This document shows, one piece after another, positions 37,281-46,558 of a DNA stretch of 64,000 bases (position 1 is the first letter of the stretch; the number at the start of each line of letters is the position of its first letter). Source of the DNA: Streptomyces globosus. GTDB lineage: Bacteria; Actinomycetota; Actinomycetes; Streptomycetales; Streptomycetaceae. Where the stretch lies: positions 62,001 to 126,000 of the forward strand of contig NZ_CP030862.1 in the NCBI RefSeq assembly GCF_003325375.1. The letters are read 5' to 3'. The notes under the pieces were generated by a model, which was not told where the DNA came from, searched no databases, and worked only from the letters and a program-made list of their open reading frames with translations. The position numbers and the translations under genes were made by a program.

Positions 37281-38306
37281 ATGACTCAGCTGCGATCACT
37301 TGGTTCGGCCGGCCCCGAGGTTTCCGCTCTCGGCCTCGGCCTGATGTCCATGTCCGACTTCTACGGCCCCGCCGACCGGGCCGAGGGGGTCGCCACCGCG
37401 CACGCCGCCATCGAGGCGGGCATCACCCTCCTCGACACCGGCGACTTCTACGGCAGCGGCCACAACGAGCTCCTGGTGCGCGAGGTGCTGCAGAGCCACG
37501 ACCGCGAGCAGCTCACCCTCAGCGTCAAGTTCGGCGTCCTGCGCGACCCGGCGGGCGGCATCCTGGGCGTGGACAACCGCCCGGAGGCGGTCAAGAACTC
37601 CCTGGCGCAGACCCTCCAGCGGCTCGGCACCGACTACGTCGACGTCTACCGCCCGGCGCGCCTGGACCCGGCGGTGCCGATCGAGGAGACCATCGGCGCG
37701 ATCAAGGAGATGGTGGAGGCCGGCTACGTCCGGCACATCGGCCTGTCCGAGATCGGTGCGGAGACCCTGCGCCGCGCCTCCGCCGTGCACCCGATCGCGG
37801 ACCTCCAGATCGAGTACTCGCTGCTGTCCCGCTCGATCGAGGACGAGATCCTGCCGACCGCCCGCGAGCTGGGCACGGCCGTCACGGCGTACGGCGTCCT
37901 CGCCCGGGGCCTGCTGTCGGGCCGCTGGAACCACCAGCGCGCCACCGCCAAGGACGACGGCCGCAGCAGCTTCCCGCGCTTCAGCGGCGAGAACCTCGAC
38001 CGCAACCTGCAGCTGGTCGCCGCCCTCGGCAAGGTCGCCGAGGCCAAGGGCGTCACCACCTCGCAGCTGGCGATCGGCTGGGCGATGGCCCAGGGCGCGG
38101 ACATCGTCCCCGTCGTCGGCTCCCGCCGCCGCGACCAGCTCGCCGAGGCCCTCGGCGCGCTCTCCCTGGAGCTGACCGCCGAGGACGTCGCCGAGATCGA
38201 GCGGGCCGTGCCCGCCGAGGAGGTCGCCGGCACCCGCTTCGACGCCGAGGGCATGGCCATGCTCGACAGCGAGAAGAAGTCCGGCGCCTCGGGCCAGGCG
38301 GGCTGA
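37281..38306 (+). CDS. Aldo-keto reductase
   Basis: NADPH-dependent (alpha/beta)8-barrel reductase of 341 residues. The catalytic Tyr is in LDTGDFYGSGHNE, the Lys in TLSVKFG, and the cofactor loop has VVGSRRRDQL. The catalytic His position reads RPARLDP, a variation common in streptomycete AKRs of the pyridoxal-reductase-like group. It could reduce an aryl aldehyde made by the LuxE/LuxC pair in this cluster. ATG at 37281. The N-acetyltransferase gene follows after 3 bp. Confidence 0.87.
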   Translation: MTQLRSLGSAGPEVSALGLGLMSMSDFYGPADRAEGVATAHAAIEAGITLLDTGDFYGSGHNELLVREVLQSHDREQLTLSVKFGVLRDPAGGILGVDNRPEAVKNSLAQTLQRLGTDYVDVYRPARLDPAVPIEETIGAIKEMVEAGYVRHIGLSEIGAETLRRASAVHPIADLQIEYSLLSRSIEDEILPTARELGTAVTAYGVLARGLLSGRWNHQRATAKDDGRSSFPRFSGENLDRNLQLVAALGKVAEAKGVTTSQLAIGWAMAQGADIVPVVGSRRRDQLAEALGALSLELTAEDVAEIERAVPAEEVAGTRFDAEGMAMLDSEKKSGASGQAG

Positions 38307-38309
38307 CCG

Positions 38310-39170
38310 GTGGTGCAGATCGGCAGCGCCGCCCAGTGGCAGGCCGACAGGCTCGACGTCGGTGCGTACCTCGACCGCCTGGGCGTCGCGGGCCCGCTGG
38401 AGCCGACCGCGGAGACCCTGCGCAGGCTGCACCGGGCGCACGCCCTGGCCATCCCGTTCGAGAACCTCGACATCCTGCTGGGCCGCGGCATCGACATCGA
38501 CATCGAGGCCGTCCAGGACAAGCTGGTGCGCCGCCGGCGCGGCGGCTACTGCTACGAGCACAACATGCTCTTCGCGGTGCTCCTGGAGCGGCTCGGCTTC
38601 GAGGTGACCCGCCTGTACGCCCGCCCGGTCCTGGACGCGCCGAAGCCGCTGCCGCGGACGCACCTGATGCTGAGCGTGGCCGTCGGCGGGGAGACGTGGC
38701 TCGCCGACGTCGGCTTCGGCGACGAGGGCCCGCTGGAGCCGGTCCCCGTCCGCGACGGGACCGTCTCCGAGCAGGGCGGCTGGACGTACCGGCTGGCCCG
38801 GGCGGAGGGCTCCGACAAGGAGTGGGTGCTCTGGCTGAAGCGGGGCGACGGCTGGTTCCCGCTGTACTGGTACGCCACGGAGGGGCACCACCACATCGAC
38901 TGCGTGGTGGCCAACTACTTCATCTCCACGCACTCCAGCTCGCCCTTCACCGGGCGGGTCTTCCTGGAGCGCATCGCGGAGGACTGGCGGCTGAACCTCA
39001 ACCACCGCAAGCTCACGCTGACCCGCTCCGACGGCGGCAGCGAGGTCCGGTACATCACGGACGGCGAGGTCCGCTCGCTGCTGGACGAGCGGTTCGGCAT
39101 CGAGCTGACGGAGGACGAGGCCAAGGCCGTCGTCGCGGCGCTGCCCGCACCGCCGGCCGGGGGCGCCTGA
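38310..39170 (+). CDS. Arylamine N-acetyltransferase homologue 1
   Basis: NAT-family acyltransferase of 286 residues that transfers acyl groups from CoA to aryl amines by a Cys-His-Asp triad: Cys81 (RRRGGYCYEHN), His118 (RTHLML) and Asp133 (LADVGFG), all present. In Streptomyces griseus a NAT homologue acetylates 2-aminophenols, and in ansamycin pathways relatives such as RifF form amides. 3-HAA-type compounds are 2-aminophenols, so N-acylation of a pathway intermediate is likely. It is more divergent from the other two NATs here than they are from each other. GTG start at 38310, 3 bp after the AKR gene. Confidence 0.92.
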   Translation: MVQIGSAAQWQADRLDVGAYLDRLGVAGPLEPTAETLRRLHRAHALAIPFENLDILLGRGIDIDIEAVQDKLVRRRRGGYCYEHNMLFAVLLERLGFEVTRLYARPVLDAPKPLPRTHLMLSVAVGGETWLADVGFGDEGPLEPVPVRDGTVSEQGGWTYRLARAEGSDKEWVLWLKRGDGWFPLYWYATEGHHHIDCVVANYFISTHSSSPFTGRVFLERIAEDWRLNLNHRKLTLTRSDGGSEVRYITDGEVRSLLDERFGIELTEDEAKAVVAALPAPPAGGA

Positions 39171-39196
39171 CCCGCCTCCCCTCCGCCGTACCGCCC

Positions 39197-39243
39197 GCGG
39201 GGCCCGCGGCGCACACCCTCCCGGTGCGCGCCGCGGGCCCCGC
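39197..39243. terminator. Hairpin after NAT1
   Basis: Arms of 18 and 20 bases (gcggggcccgcggcgcac and its complement with a 2-base bulge) around a 9-base loop, 27 bp after the NAT1 stop. Confidence 0.65.
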
Positions 39244-39302
39244 TTCCGTGGCGGCCGCGGCGGGCGGGCGGCTGCCGCGGCAGCGAAAGGCGCCCGCGCA
39301 TG

Positions 39303-39342
39303 CCGAACGGGCCCGGCGGGGGGATTCGCCGGGCCCGTTCGG
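39303..39342. terminator. Second hairpin in the convergent gap
   Basis: Perfect 16-bp arms (ccgaacgggcccggcg / cgccgggcccgttcgg) with an 8-base loop, 39 bp beyond the stop of the convergent secreted-protein gene. It probably ends that transcript. Confidence 0.7.
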
Positions 39343-39381
39343 GCGCCACAGGGGGAAGGGGCGGAAGGGGGTTCAGCGTGT

Positions 39382-39867
39382 TCAGCGGGGCTGGACGCCG
39401 ATACGGGTGCCCTTGCCGGTGGAGGAGCCGCCGGTGACGTACGAGCCGTCCAGGCCGTGGATCTTGTACGCGAAGTCGAAGTTGGCGGTGTTCCGGCCGG
39501 TGACGGTGATGTTGGCCTGGAACGTGATGGTGGAGTTGGCCTTGCCGTCCGCACCGAGCAGCAGGGCGGTGTCGGTGTCGGAGTAGGTGCCGCAGCCGGT
39601 CTGCTTCCACTCGCCGTGCGAGGCGGTCGTGGTGTTGTTCGGCGAGGTGAAGTTGACCGTGCCGGCCGACGCCCAGGCGCTGCCGTGGTAGCTGCCGAGG
39701 AAGGTCTCCCCGGTGTTGTCGTCCACGACCTTCCAGCTGCCCGGGAGGGTCAGGCAGCCGCTGGAGCCGTCGGCGGCGGCGTTCGCCGAGCCCGTGACGG
39801 CCGTCGCGGTGGCGAGCGCGGCGACGCCCGCGAGTACGCCGACCTTGATACGGGTGCTCTTGCGCAT
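39382..39867 (-). CDS. Small secreted beta-rich protein
   Basis: Exported protein of 161 residues with a Sec signal peptide (MRKSTRIKVGVLAGVAALATA..., cleavage near GSANA-AADG). The mature part has two Cys (Cys in SGCLTLP and TGCGTYS), many Gly/Thr/Asn residues and alternating hydrophobic strands, which suggests a small beta-barrel or sandwich with one disulfide. No known catalytic motif. Start ATG at 39865-39867 with GGGAGAG upstream; an in-frame ATG five codons earlier is less likely. Not obviously part of the biosynthetic pathway; a binding or protective role is possible but unsupported. Confidence 0.7.
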   Translation of the reverse strand: MRKSTRIKVGVLAGVAALATATAVTGSANAAADGSSGCLTLPGSWKVVDDNTGETFLGSYHGSAWASAGTVNFTSPNNTTTASHGEWKQTGCGTYSDTDTALLLGADGKANSTITFQANITVTGRNTANFDFAYKIHGLDGSYVTGGSSTGKGTRIGVQPR

Positions 39868-40227
39868 GTGGATCTCTCCCATGGATTCGAAAACGGATGG
39901 ATTACCGGGGCCGGCGGTGAACGCGGCGGCTTCGATTTCCATGATGGGCCGTCGAATTCGCGTGCGGTATGGACCAGGAGGCGATTCGTCAAGTCTGCGT
40001 AAAGGGCGTTGCGGCGTGCGGCGGGCGGCCCTCGAAAGGCCTTGCCGTCCCGGTCCTGCAAACAGCCCCGAAAGGCCGTCCACGGCCCCTGTGGAGCTCC
40101 GGCAGGCCCCGTAAAGGAGACCTGTGGGAAAAGCTCCCGTAAGGCCGGGAGATCCCCCGCGAAAAGGCCCTGCGCCGCATCCGGGTCCGGATGCGGCGCA
40201 GGGCCTGGCGGCGGAAGGGGAGGGGCC
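39868..40227. other. Gene-free gap with AAAGGCC-type repeats
   Basis: The 360-bp region upstream of the secreted-protein gene must hold its promoter. Between 40031 and 40170 short AAAGGCC/AAGGCC words recur five times, including 40166-40169 at the foot of a hairpin. No gene with acceptable coding character is seen. Confidence 0.4.
40165..40206 (-). terminator. Terminator after NAT2
   Basis: Perfect 20-bp arms (aggccctgcgccgcatccgg and complement) with a 2-base centre, 21 bp beyond the NAT2 stop; on the minus strand TTTTC follows. Confidence 0.75.
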
Positions 40228-41061
40228 TCAGTCGATCTGCATGATGATGCGGACGGCGGGGTCCACGTCCGGCTGCTGCGGCACCGTGTCGAGGACGATC
40301 CCGAAGTGCTCCTCGTACGCCGCCAGCAGGGCCGCGTCGTCGGGCAGTTCGACGGTCTCCCGGCCGGCCGCGGTCGTGCGGGTCAGCTCCCGGCCGTTGA
40401 CGGTGACGCGGCCGTCCTCCTTCTGGTGGGAGACGATCAGGTTGTGCAGGAAGACCGAGTCGGGCGCGGTGCGGTACCACCACAGCGTCGGGAGGAAGTC
40501 CTCGATGCGGACGGGGCGTTCGTCGAGCCGGTACTGGATGCCCCCGTTCAGCTCGACCTGGATGCCGCCCTCCTCGGGCCGCACCACGCGGTAGTCGCCG
40601 TGCGGGTCCTTCTGCACCTCCGAGGTGCCGACGGGGAGCGGGAAGCGGCTGTTCTTGCCGAAGCCGACGTCGACGAGCCACTCCTCCCCGTCCAGGTCGA
40701 CGCGGAGCGCGAGGTGGCAGAGCGGGGCGCCGAACGCGCCGCCCAGGAAGACCTGCCCGGAGAGGATCTCCACCCGGTAGCCGAGGGCCTCCAGGAGGTG
40801 CCCGAAGGACGGGTTCAGCTCGTAGCAGCCGCCGCCGCGCCGCCGGGTGACGATCTTGTCGTAGAGGAACTCGCGGTCCAGGCCCAGCTCGGCGCCCTCG
40901 ACGTGGTAGTCGATGTTCTCGAAGGGCACCGACAGCACGTGCCGCTCCTGGAGGTGCCGCAGCCCGTGGATGTCGGCGCGCTCGGGCCGGCGGGCGCCGA
41001 TCCGCTCCAGGTAGGCGTCCACCATCGCGTCGCTGAGCATGCCTGTCGTCTCCTTCGTCAT
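40228..41061 (-). CDS. Arylamine N-acetyltransferase homologue 2
   Basis: NAT-family acyltransferase of 277 residues with the full triad: Cys79 (RRGGGCYELN), His116 (LCHLAL) and Asp131 (LVDVGFG). It shares the block GLRHLQERHVL-VPFENIDYH with NAT3, so the two are recent paralogues. Last gene of a minus-strand operon with an MFS exporter and a covalent-flavin oxidase. Start ATG at 41059-41061 with GAGGGGGA upstream; an ATG at 41040 also has a ribosome site. The acceptor is probably an aminophenol or aminoquinone; the acyl donor is unknown. Confidence 0.9.
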   Translation of the reverse strand: MTKETTGMLSDAMVDAYLERIGARRPERADIHGLRHLQERHVLSVPFENIDYHVEGAELGLDREFLYDKIVTRRRGGGCYELNPSFGHLLEALGYRVEILSGQVFLGGAFGAPLCHLALRVDLDGEEWLVDVGFGKNSRFPLPVGTSEVQKDPHGDYRVVRPEEGGIQVELNGGIQYRLDERPVRIEDFLPTLWWYRTAPDSVFLHNLIVSHQKEDGRVTVNGRELTRTTAAGRETVELPDDAALLAAYEEHFGIVLDTVPQQPDVDPAVRIIMQID

Positions 41062-41071
41062 CGGGTCCCCC

Positions 41072-42463
41072 TCACCGGGCACGCCACCCGGTCGGCGGGA
41101 TGTTGTGGTTCACGCGGAACACGTTCTGCGGGTCGTAGGCGTCCTTGGCGGCGACGAGCCGCTCGTACGTCTGCGGGTCGTACGCCGAGCGCAGGTGCTC
41201 GGGCGAGCTCTCCAGGGCGCTGATGAAGCTGAGGAACGGGCCGCCGATCCTCCAGGGCTCCATCTCCTCCATCAGCCGCTCCTGGAACTCCCGTACGTCC
41301 TGCACGTGTTCGGGCCACACCGGCGCGCCCGCGAACAGGGTGTACGCGGTGTCCCGGTGCGGGACGGCGTTGGGGTGCTCGGGCTGCCGGCCCAGCGCGC
41401 CGCCGAGGTGGCGCAGCTCGATGCCGGGGCGGACGGCGTCCGCCCCCTCCTTGATCAGCGGGATCAGGGCGGCGATGGCGGCGTCGTCGAGCTCGCGGAT
41501 GCGGGTGGAGCGCTCGAAGTACACGGCGGGGACCGTGGGGTCCATGTTGATGTCGGCGACGTCCGTGTACGGCATGTCCGCGACCGTGTCGAGGACCGGC
41601 TCGACCAGCTCGCGCAGCGGGCGCACCAGCTCGGCGCCCTCCTCGTTCGAGCCGTTGAACGCGATCCGGATGTGGGCGAGGAAGCGGCCCCGCACCGGCT
41701 CCGGCAGGACGTCGATGTCGGGGAAGCGCATCACGGCGATCGACGACTGCATCGCGTCCGGCAGGGCCTGCGTCCAGTCGCGCCAGGCCGGCAGGATCCG
41801 CTCGATGTGCTCGCCGGGCAGGAACAGGCCGCCGCCGTACAGCCGGGAGACCGGGAACAGGCCGATCTCGATCGAGGTGATCACGCCGAAGTTCCCCTTG
41901 CCGCCGCGCTGCGCCCAGAACAGGTCGGGGTGGTCGTCGGGGGACACGTGGAGCAGTTCGCCGTCCGCGGTGACCAGGTCGAAGTTCCTGACGTGGTCGG
42001 CGGCGTAGCCGTAGGAGCGGCCGAGCGGGCCGAGGCCGCCGCCGAGGTGGTACGAGACCACGCCGACGCCGGGGGAGGCGCCGTTGAGGGGGGCCAGCCC
42101 GAAGGGGGCGGCCTCCTGGATGACGCGGCTCCACTGCACGCCGGGCTCGATGCGGGCGGCGCGGGCGCGCGGGTCGATCCGCACACCGGTGAGGTTGCGG
42201 GTGTTGACCAGCAGGGCGCCGTCGGCGGGCACGGACACGCCGTGGCCGGTCGCCTGGACGGCGACGGCGATGCCGCGGCGGGAGGCGAAGCGGACGGCGG
42301 CGATGATGTCGGCGGTGCCGTCGGCGACGACCACGGCGGCGGGCCGGATCTGCGGCAGGATCCGGTTGAAGCCGAGGGTCTCCTCCTCGTACCCGTCGGT
42401 GCCGGGCAGCAGCAGCGGGCCGCGCAGCTCGGCGCCGAGTGCGGACAGGTCGGTGGTGGACAC
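41072..42463 (-). CDS. FAD-linked oxidase, berberine-bridge-enzyme type
   Basis: Flavin oxidase of 463 residues with a PCMH-type FAD domain (ADIIAAVRFASRRGIAVAVQATGHG) and a C-terminal BBE segment (YDPQNVFRVNHNI). The His in ATGHG is the usual covalent flavin attachment site. The Cys that gives bicovalent attachment in many family members is missing (VVSYHLGGGLG), so attachment is probably through His only. Such oxidases oxidise alcohols, phenols or form ring bonds at the expense of oxygen. Start GTG at 42461-42463 after GAGAAGGGA. Likely a tailoring oxidase, with no signal peptide. Confidence 0.88.
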   Translation of the reverse strand: MSTTDLSALGAELRGPLLLPGTDGYEEETLGFNRILPQIRPAAVVVADGTADIIAAVRFASRRGIAVAVQATGHGVSVPADGALLVNTRNLTGVRIDPRARAARIEPGVQWSRVIQEAAPFGLAPLNGASPGVGVVSYHLGGGLGPLGRSYGYAADHVRNFDLVTADGELLHVSPDDHPDLFWAQRGGKGNFGVITSIEIGLFPVSRLYGGGLFLPGEHIERILPAWRDWTQALPDAMQSSIAVMRFPDIDVLPEPVRGRFLAHIRIAFNGSNEEGAELVRPLRELVEPVLDTVADMPYTDVADINMDPTVPAVYFERSTRIRELDDAAIAALIPLIKEGADAVRPGIELRHLGGALGRQPEHPNAVPHRDTAYTLFAGAPVWPEHVQDVREFQERLMEEMEPWRIGGPFLSFISALESSPEHLRSAYDPQTYERLVAAKDAYDPQNVFRVNHNIPPTGWRAR

Positions 42464-42489
42464 GGACGTTCCCTTCTCCAACGGGTGGT

Positions 42490-43704
42490 TCACTGCGCCG
42501 CCTTGCCGGAGAGGCGCAGCGAGGGGAGGGTGGCGGCGGTCAGCAGGACCACGGCGCCGCCGATCCACGCGACCGTGGTGAGCTCGATGTTGTCGGCGAC
42601 GAGGCCGCCGACGAGCGCGCCGAGCGCGATGGACAGGTTGAAGACGGACACCCACAGGGCCGAGGCGGCCTCCATCGAGTCGGGCGCGTACTTCAGCATC
42701 CAGGTCTGCAGGCTGACGGAGACGCCGCCGAAGGCCAGGCCCCACAGGACGAGCAGGGCGATGCCGCCGGCCTGGCTCCGGCCGAGGACGGGGAAGAGCA
42801 GCATCGCGGCGGCGAGCGCGACGATGATGACGGTCATGGTCCGGGCGAGGTTCTTGGAGACGGCCGCGCCGGCGACGAAGTTGCCGACGATGCCGGCGAC
42901 GCCGAAGCCGAGCAGCAGGAGGCTGATCAGGTCCTCGTCGACGCCGGACACCTGCTGGAGCATGGGGCTGACGTAGGTGTACGCGGCCAGGTGGCCGGTG
43001 ACGATCAGCGCGGTGGCGATGATGCCGGCGCGGACGCCGCGGTTGCCGAACTGGGCGAGGAGCTCGGGGACGCTGACGGGCTTGGTGGCGGGCAGCTTCG
43101 GCAGCAGCACGAGCAGGGCGACGAGGACCGCGAAGGCGAGGACGCCGAGCACGGCGAACGCGGTGCGCCAGCCGGCGAGGCCGCCGATCAGGGTGCCGGT
43201 CGGTACGCCGAGGACGTTCGCGGCGGCGACGCCGCCGAAGATCAGCGCGGTGGCGCGGGGGATCGCCGCGGGCTGCACCAGGCGGAAGGCGAGGCCGCCC
43301 GCGATGGCCCAGAAGCCGCCGATGGTGACGCCGACGAGCACGCGGGAGGCGAGCAGGATCCCGAAGTTCGGGGCGAGGACGGTGACCAGGTTGGCGACGG
43401 CCATGACGGTCATCAGGCCCACGAGCAGGTACCGGCGGTCCATGCGGCCGACGACGACCGGGACGAGCGGCGCCGACAGCGCGGCGACCAGGCCGGGCAC
43501 GGTCACCATGAGGCCGGCCGTGCCCTCGGAGACCTGGAGGGCGGAGCCGACGGAGGTGAGCAGGCCGATCGGCAGCTGCTCGGCGGTGACCAGGGTGAAG
43601 ATGCCGACCGCGACGGAGACGACCGCGAACCAGGCCTTCAGCGTGGTGCGCTCCTCCGCCTGCGGCGGTGCTGCGGTGTCGGCGGGTGTGTCGAGTGTTG
43701 CCAT
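42490..43704 (-). CDS. MFS transporter, DHA1 drug-efflux type
   Basis: Twelve-helix major facilitator of 404 residues (MATLDTPADT start, ATG at 43702-43704). Visible family features are the motif A loop GRMDRRYLLVG after helix 2 and the antiporter motif C region (IFGGVAAANVLGVPTGTLIGG) in helix 5. It resembles proton-driven DHA1 exporters for sugars and drugs. It leads the operon MFS-oxidase-NAT2 and is the best candidate for product export or self-resistance. Spacing to the next gene is 26 bp. Confidence 0.9.
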   Translation of the reverse strand: MATLDTPADTAAPPQAEERTTLKAWFAVVSVAVGIFTLVTAEQLPIGLLTSVGSALQVSEGTAGLMVTVPGLVAALSAPLVPVVVGRMDRRYLLVGLMTVMAVANLVTVLAPNFGILLASRVLVGVTIGGFWAIAGGLAFRLVQPAAIPRATALIFGGVAAANVLGVPTGTLIGGLAGWRTAFAVLGVLAFAVLVALLVLLPKLPATKPVSVPELLAQFGNRGVRAGIIATALIVTGHLAAYTYVSPMLQQVSGVDEDLISLLLLGFGVAGIVGNFVAGAAVSKNLARTMTVIIVALAAAMLLFPVLGRSQAGGIALLVLWGLAFGGVSVSLQTWMLKYAPDSMEAASALWVSVFNLSIALGALVGGLVADNIELTTVAWIGGAVVLLTAATLPSLRLSGKAAQ

Positions 43705-43801
43705 GGCAGGAAACCTCATTCGTGTCTGACGGGTGCGGGGGCCGCCCTGCGGGGAGGCGGCGGGCGGCCGCGTGTCGGTCTCGTGTGCGGGCGGCGCCCG
43801 G

Positions 43802-45421
43802 TCAGGTGCGCGGGACCCAGCCGGCGTCGTCCCAGAACCGCAGCTGCCGCGCCTTCGACGCGGCCGCGATCCGGGCGACCGGCTCGCCGCCGAGGACGAG
43901 CGTGCTGGGCGTCCCGGGGTCGAAGACCGGCCACTGCGGGGCGGCGGGGGCCGCGGGGACGCCGTCGCGGGCGAACGCGGCGACCAGGTCCATGAAGGTC
44001 TCGGAGACGGCGCGCTCGCCCGGCCCGTCGTGGAACAGCGGGATCTCCGGCGGTACCGGGTAGGTGGCGGCGATCGCGGCGGTGTCGGCGTACGTGCCGA
44101 AGAGGAACGGCGAGGTCGCCTCGTGCGGGGTGCCGTGGTGCGGGGCGCGCACGGGGTGCGCGAACTCCATCACGTACTGCGGCGAGGTGCCGTGCCGGGC
44201 GTGCCGCTCGGACAGCCGGACGATCTGGTAGCGGAACAGCGCGTCGCCCCAGATCTCCGTCCACAGCGAGAGCGGGTCCTGCGGGAGCCCCTCGGCCTCG
44301 GCCGCCTCCCGGTACGCGGCGATGCAGGAGTCGACGAGTTCGTCGGTGACCTTGGCGGAGCCCTTGTCGAGGACGCCGCGCACGGCCTCGCGCAGCTCGG
44401 CCGCGTCGGCGGGCGGCGGGGTCGGGGTCGGCTGCGGCGGGCAGGGGCCGGTGTAGAAGGAGCCCTCGGTACGGGTGTGCACCGCCATGACCGGCACGTC
44501 GGGGGTGGGCAGCTCCCAGTCGAAGGCGCTCATCCAGCGGCCGTCGACGACCGGGCCGCGGAACTCGCGGGCGGAGGCGACCTCCCGGCCGCCGGGCAGG
44601 CCCCCGAAGACGTCCTCCCAGGCGTTCATCAGGTCGGCGGCGGGCACTTCGCGCAGGCCGGCGACGGTGGTGCCGAGGCGCCGGGCGACGCCCTCGTAGG
44701 CGAGGCGGGCGTCGGCCGGGGTCAGCGAGGTGGACGGCTCCCACACGTGGCAGGCGCTGATCGGGACGATCCGGCGGATGATGCCGCGCAGTTCGGGAAG
44801 CAGGGACAGCTGCCAGGCGCTGGCGCCGCCCGCCGAGGTGCCGGCGAGGGTGATGTTGCCGGGGTCGCCGCCGAACGCGGCGGCGTTGGCGTGCACCCAG
44901 CGCAGCAGGGCCGCCTGGTCCTGGAGGCCCCAGTCGGCGAAGTCGCCGGTATCGGGGTCGGTGAACTCCTCGTGCAGCCCGAAGCCCAGTGCGCCGAGGC
45001 GGTAGTTGAAGGTGACGACGACCAGGTCGCCGCGGTCGGCGAGGCGCGCGCCGTCGTACACGGGCAGGCTGCCGCCGCCGACCATCCAGCCGCCGCCGTG
45101 GATGTAGACGAACACCGGGCGGCGCCGCTCCGGGTCGGTGCCGGGCGTCCACACGTTGGCGTACAGGGAGTCCTCGGAGCTGCCGGGGATGATCGGCTGG
45201 AGGGACTCGGGGGCGAAGGAGCGGGCGTCGCGGATGCCGCTCCACGGGACGGGCGGGCGCGGCGAGGCGAAGCGCAGTGCGCCGACCGGGGGCCGGGCGT
45301 AGGGCACGCCGCGGAAGACGGACAGCCGTCCGGCGCGCTCTCCGGCGACCGTGCCGGCCGTGGTGCGGACCAGCACGTCCCCGTCTTCCGGCGAGGGGCT
45401 GTGGGCGGCGGAAGGTGCCAT
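43802..45421 (-). CDS. Type B carboxylesterase
   Basis: Alpha/beta-hydrolase of 539 residues. The nucleophile is Ser196 in GTSAGGAS, the oxyanion motif is YIHGGGW (107-113), and the EDSLYANVW signature (83-91) is typical of type B carboxylesterases. No signal peptide, so cytoplasmic. Start chosen at the ATG at 45419-45421 (MAPSAAHSP); a longer form from 45472 has no ribosome site. In context it could remove or transfer an acyl or ester group of an intermediate, for example undoing N- or O-acylation. It stands alone on the minus strand, divergent from NAT3. Confidence 0.87.
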   Translation of the reverse strand: MAPSAAHSPSPEDGDVLVRTTAGTVAGERAGRLSVFRGVPYARPPVGALRFASPRPPVPWSGIRDARSFAPESLQPIIPGSSEDSLYANVWTPGTDPERRRPVFVYIHGGGWMVGGGSLPVYDGARLADRGDLVVVTFNYRLGALGFGLHEEFTDPDTGDFADWGLQDQAALLRWVHANAAAFGGDPGNITLAGTSAGGASAWQLSLLPELRGIIRRIVPISACHVWEPSTSLTPADARLAYEGVARRLGTTVAGLREVPAADLMNAWEDVFGGLPGGREVASAREFRGPVVDGRWMSAFDWELPTPDVPVMAVHTRTEGSFYTGPCPPQPTPTPPPADAAELREAVRGVLDKGSAKVTDELVDSCIAAYREAAEAEGLPQDPLSLWTEIWGDALFRYQIVRLSERHARHGTSPQYVMEFAHPVRAPHHGTPHEATSPFLFGTYADTAAIAATYPVPPEIPLFHDGPGERAVSETFMDLVAAFARDGVPAAPAAPQWPVFDPGTPSTLVLGGEPVARIAAASKARQLRFWDDAGWVPRT

Positions 45422-45657
45422 GGCCGTGGTTTCTCCATCGTCATCGGCGGGCGGGCAGTCACACCGACTCATCGAAAAACGCCGCGTCGGATGACTCTGG
45501 ACCACCCGATGCTGGTAAGCGCGCGCGGGGAGGGCAACGCGCGGCGGGGCACTTTGTCAGGTGCCGTCTTGTCCGTCAGATCGGCGGGCCGCCCGCGGGC
45601 GCGCGTGTATTTTCGTTCGTCGTACGCTGCCGGGTTCGAATGGTCAAGGAGAACGCA

Positions 45658-46455
45658 ATGCTGGACGACGCGGGAGTGGCCGAATACCTCGGGCGGATCG
45701 GTGCGGAAAAGCCGCGGAAAGCGGATCTGGAAGGGCTGCGGCACCTCCAGGAGCGGCATGTCCTGACGGTGCCCTTCGAGAACATCGACTACCACCTCGG
45801 GAGGGAGATCCACCTCGGCGAGCAGGCCGTCGACAAGATCGTCCGGCAGCGCCGCGGCGGCGGCTGCTACGAGGTGAACTCCGCCTTCGCCGAGCTGCTC
45901 CGGGCGCTCGGCTACCGGGTGGAGATCCTGCCGGGCCGGGTCCACCGGCCGGACGGCCTGGGCCCCGCGATGTGTCACCTCGCGCTGCGGGTCACGCTGG
46001 ACGAGCCGTGGCTGGTCGATGCCGGATTCGGCCGCAACAGCCGCCACCCGCTCCGCCTCACATGCTCTGACGTGCAGAAAGACCCGCACGGCGAGTACCT
46101 GGTCGCGCCCGTGGAGGGCGGCGGCGCCGACGTGCTGCTCGACGGCAGGCCGCTGTACCGGCTCGACGACCGGCCGTGCCGGCTCGACGACTTCGCGCCG
46201 ACCCTGTGGTGGTGGCGCAGCTGCCCCGACTCGCCCTTCCTCCAGGAGCTGTTCTGCTCGATGCCGCTGGCCGACGGCCGCGTCACGCTGAAGAACAGGC
46301 GCCTGGTCAGGGTGGACGGCGGGCAGCGCACGATCGAGCCGCTCACGTCGGACGCGGCCGTCCTCGACGCCTACCGCACCCACTTCGGAATCGGCCTCGG
46401 CGAACTGCCCGAAGGGGATGGCGTGAAGCGGACGGTCGGGATCCAGCTGACCTGA
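45658..46455 (+). CDS. Arylamine N-acetyltransferase homologue 3
   Basis: Third NAT-family acyltransferase, 265 residues, with Cys70 (RRGGGCYEVN), His107 (MCHLAL) and Asp121 (LVDAGFG). Closely similar to NAT2 along its length, including DVQKDPHG-Y and DDF-PTLWW-R blocks. Start ATG at 45658 after AAGGAGAACGC; an upstream in-frame ATG at 45640 lacks a good site. 103 bp before the LuxE-like gene. Three NATs in one cluster suggest distinct acylation and perhaps self-protection roles for reactive aminophenols. Confidence 0.9.
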   Translation: MLDDAGVAEYLGRIGAEKPRKADLEGLRHLQERHVLTVPFENIDYHLGREIHLGEQAVDKIVRQRRGGGCYEVNSAFAELLRALGYRVEILPGRVHRPDGLGPAMCHLALRVTLDEPWLVDAGFGRNSRHPLRLTCSDVQKDPHGEYLVAPVEGGGADVLLDGRPLYRLDDRPCRLDDFAPTLWWWRSCPDSPFLQELFCSMPLADGRVTLKNRRLVRVDGGQRTIEPLTSDAAVLDAYRTHFGIGLGELPEGDGVKRTVGIQLT

Positions 46456-46558
46456 CACAGACAGTTGACGGACTCAGCGGAATAACGTGGACCGCCTCCC
46501 CGGCACCGGCGCACGATGCGAAGAGTACGGCGATACTCCGTACCCGGAAGGAGCATTT

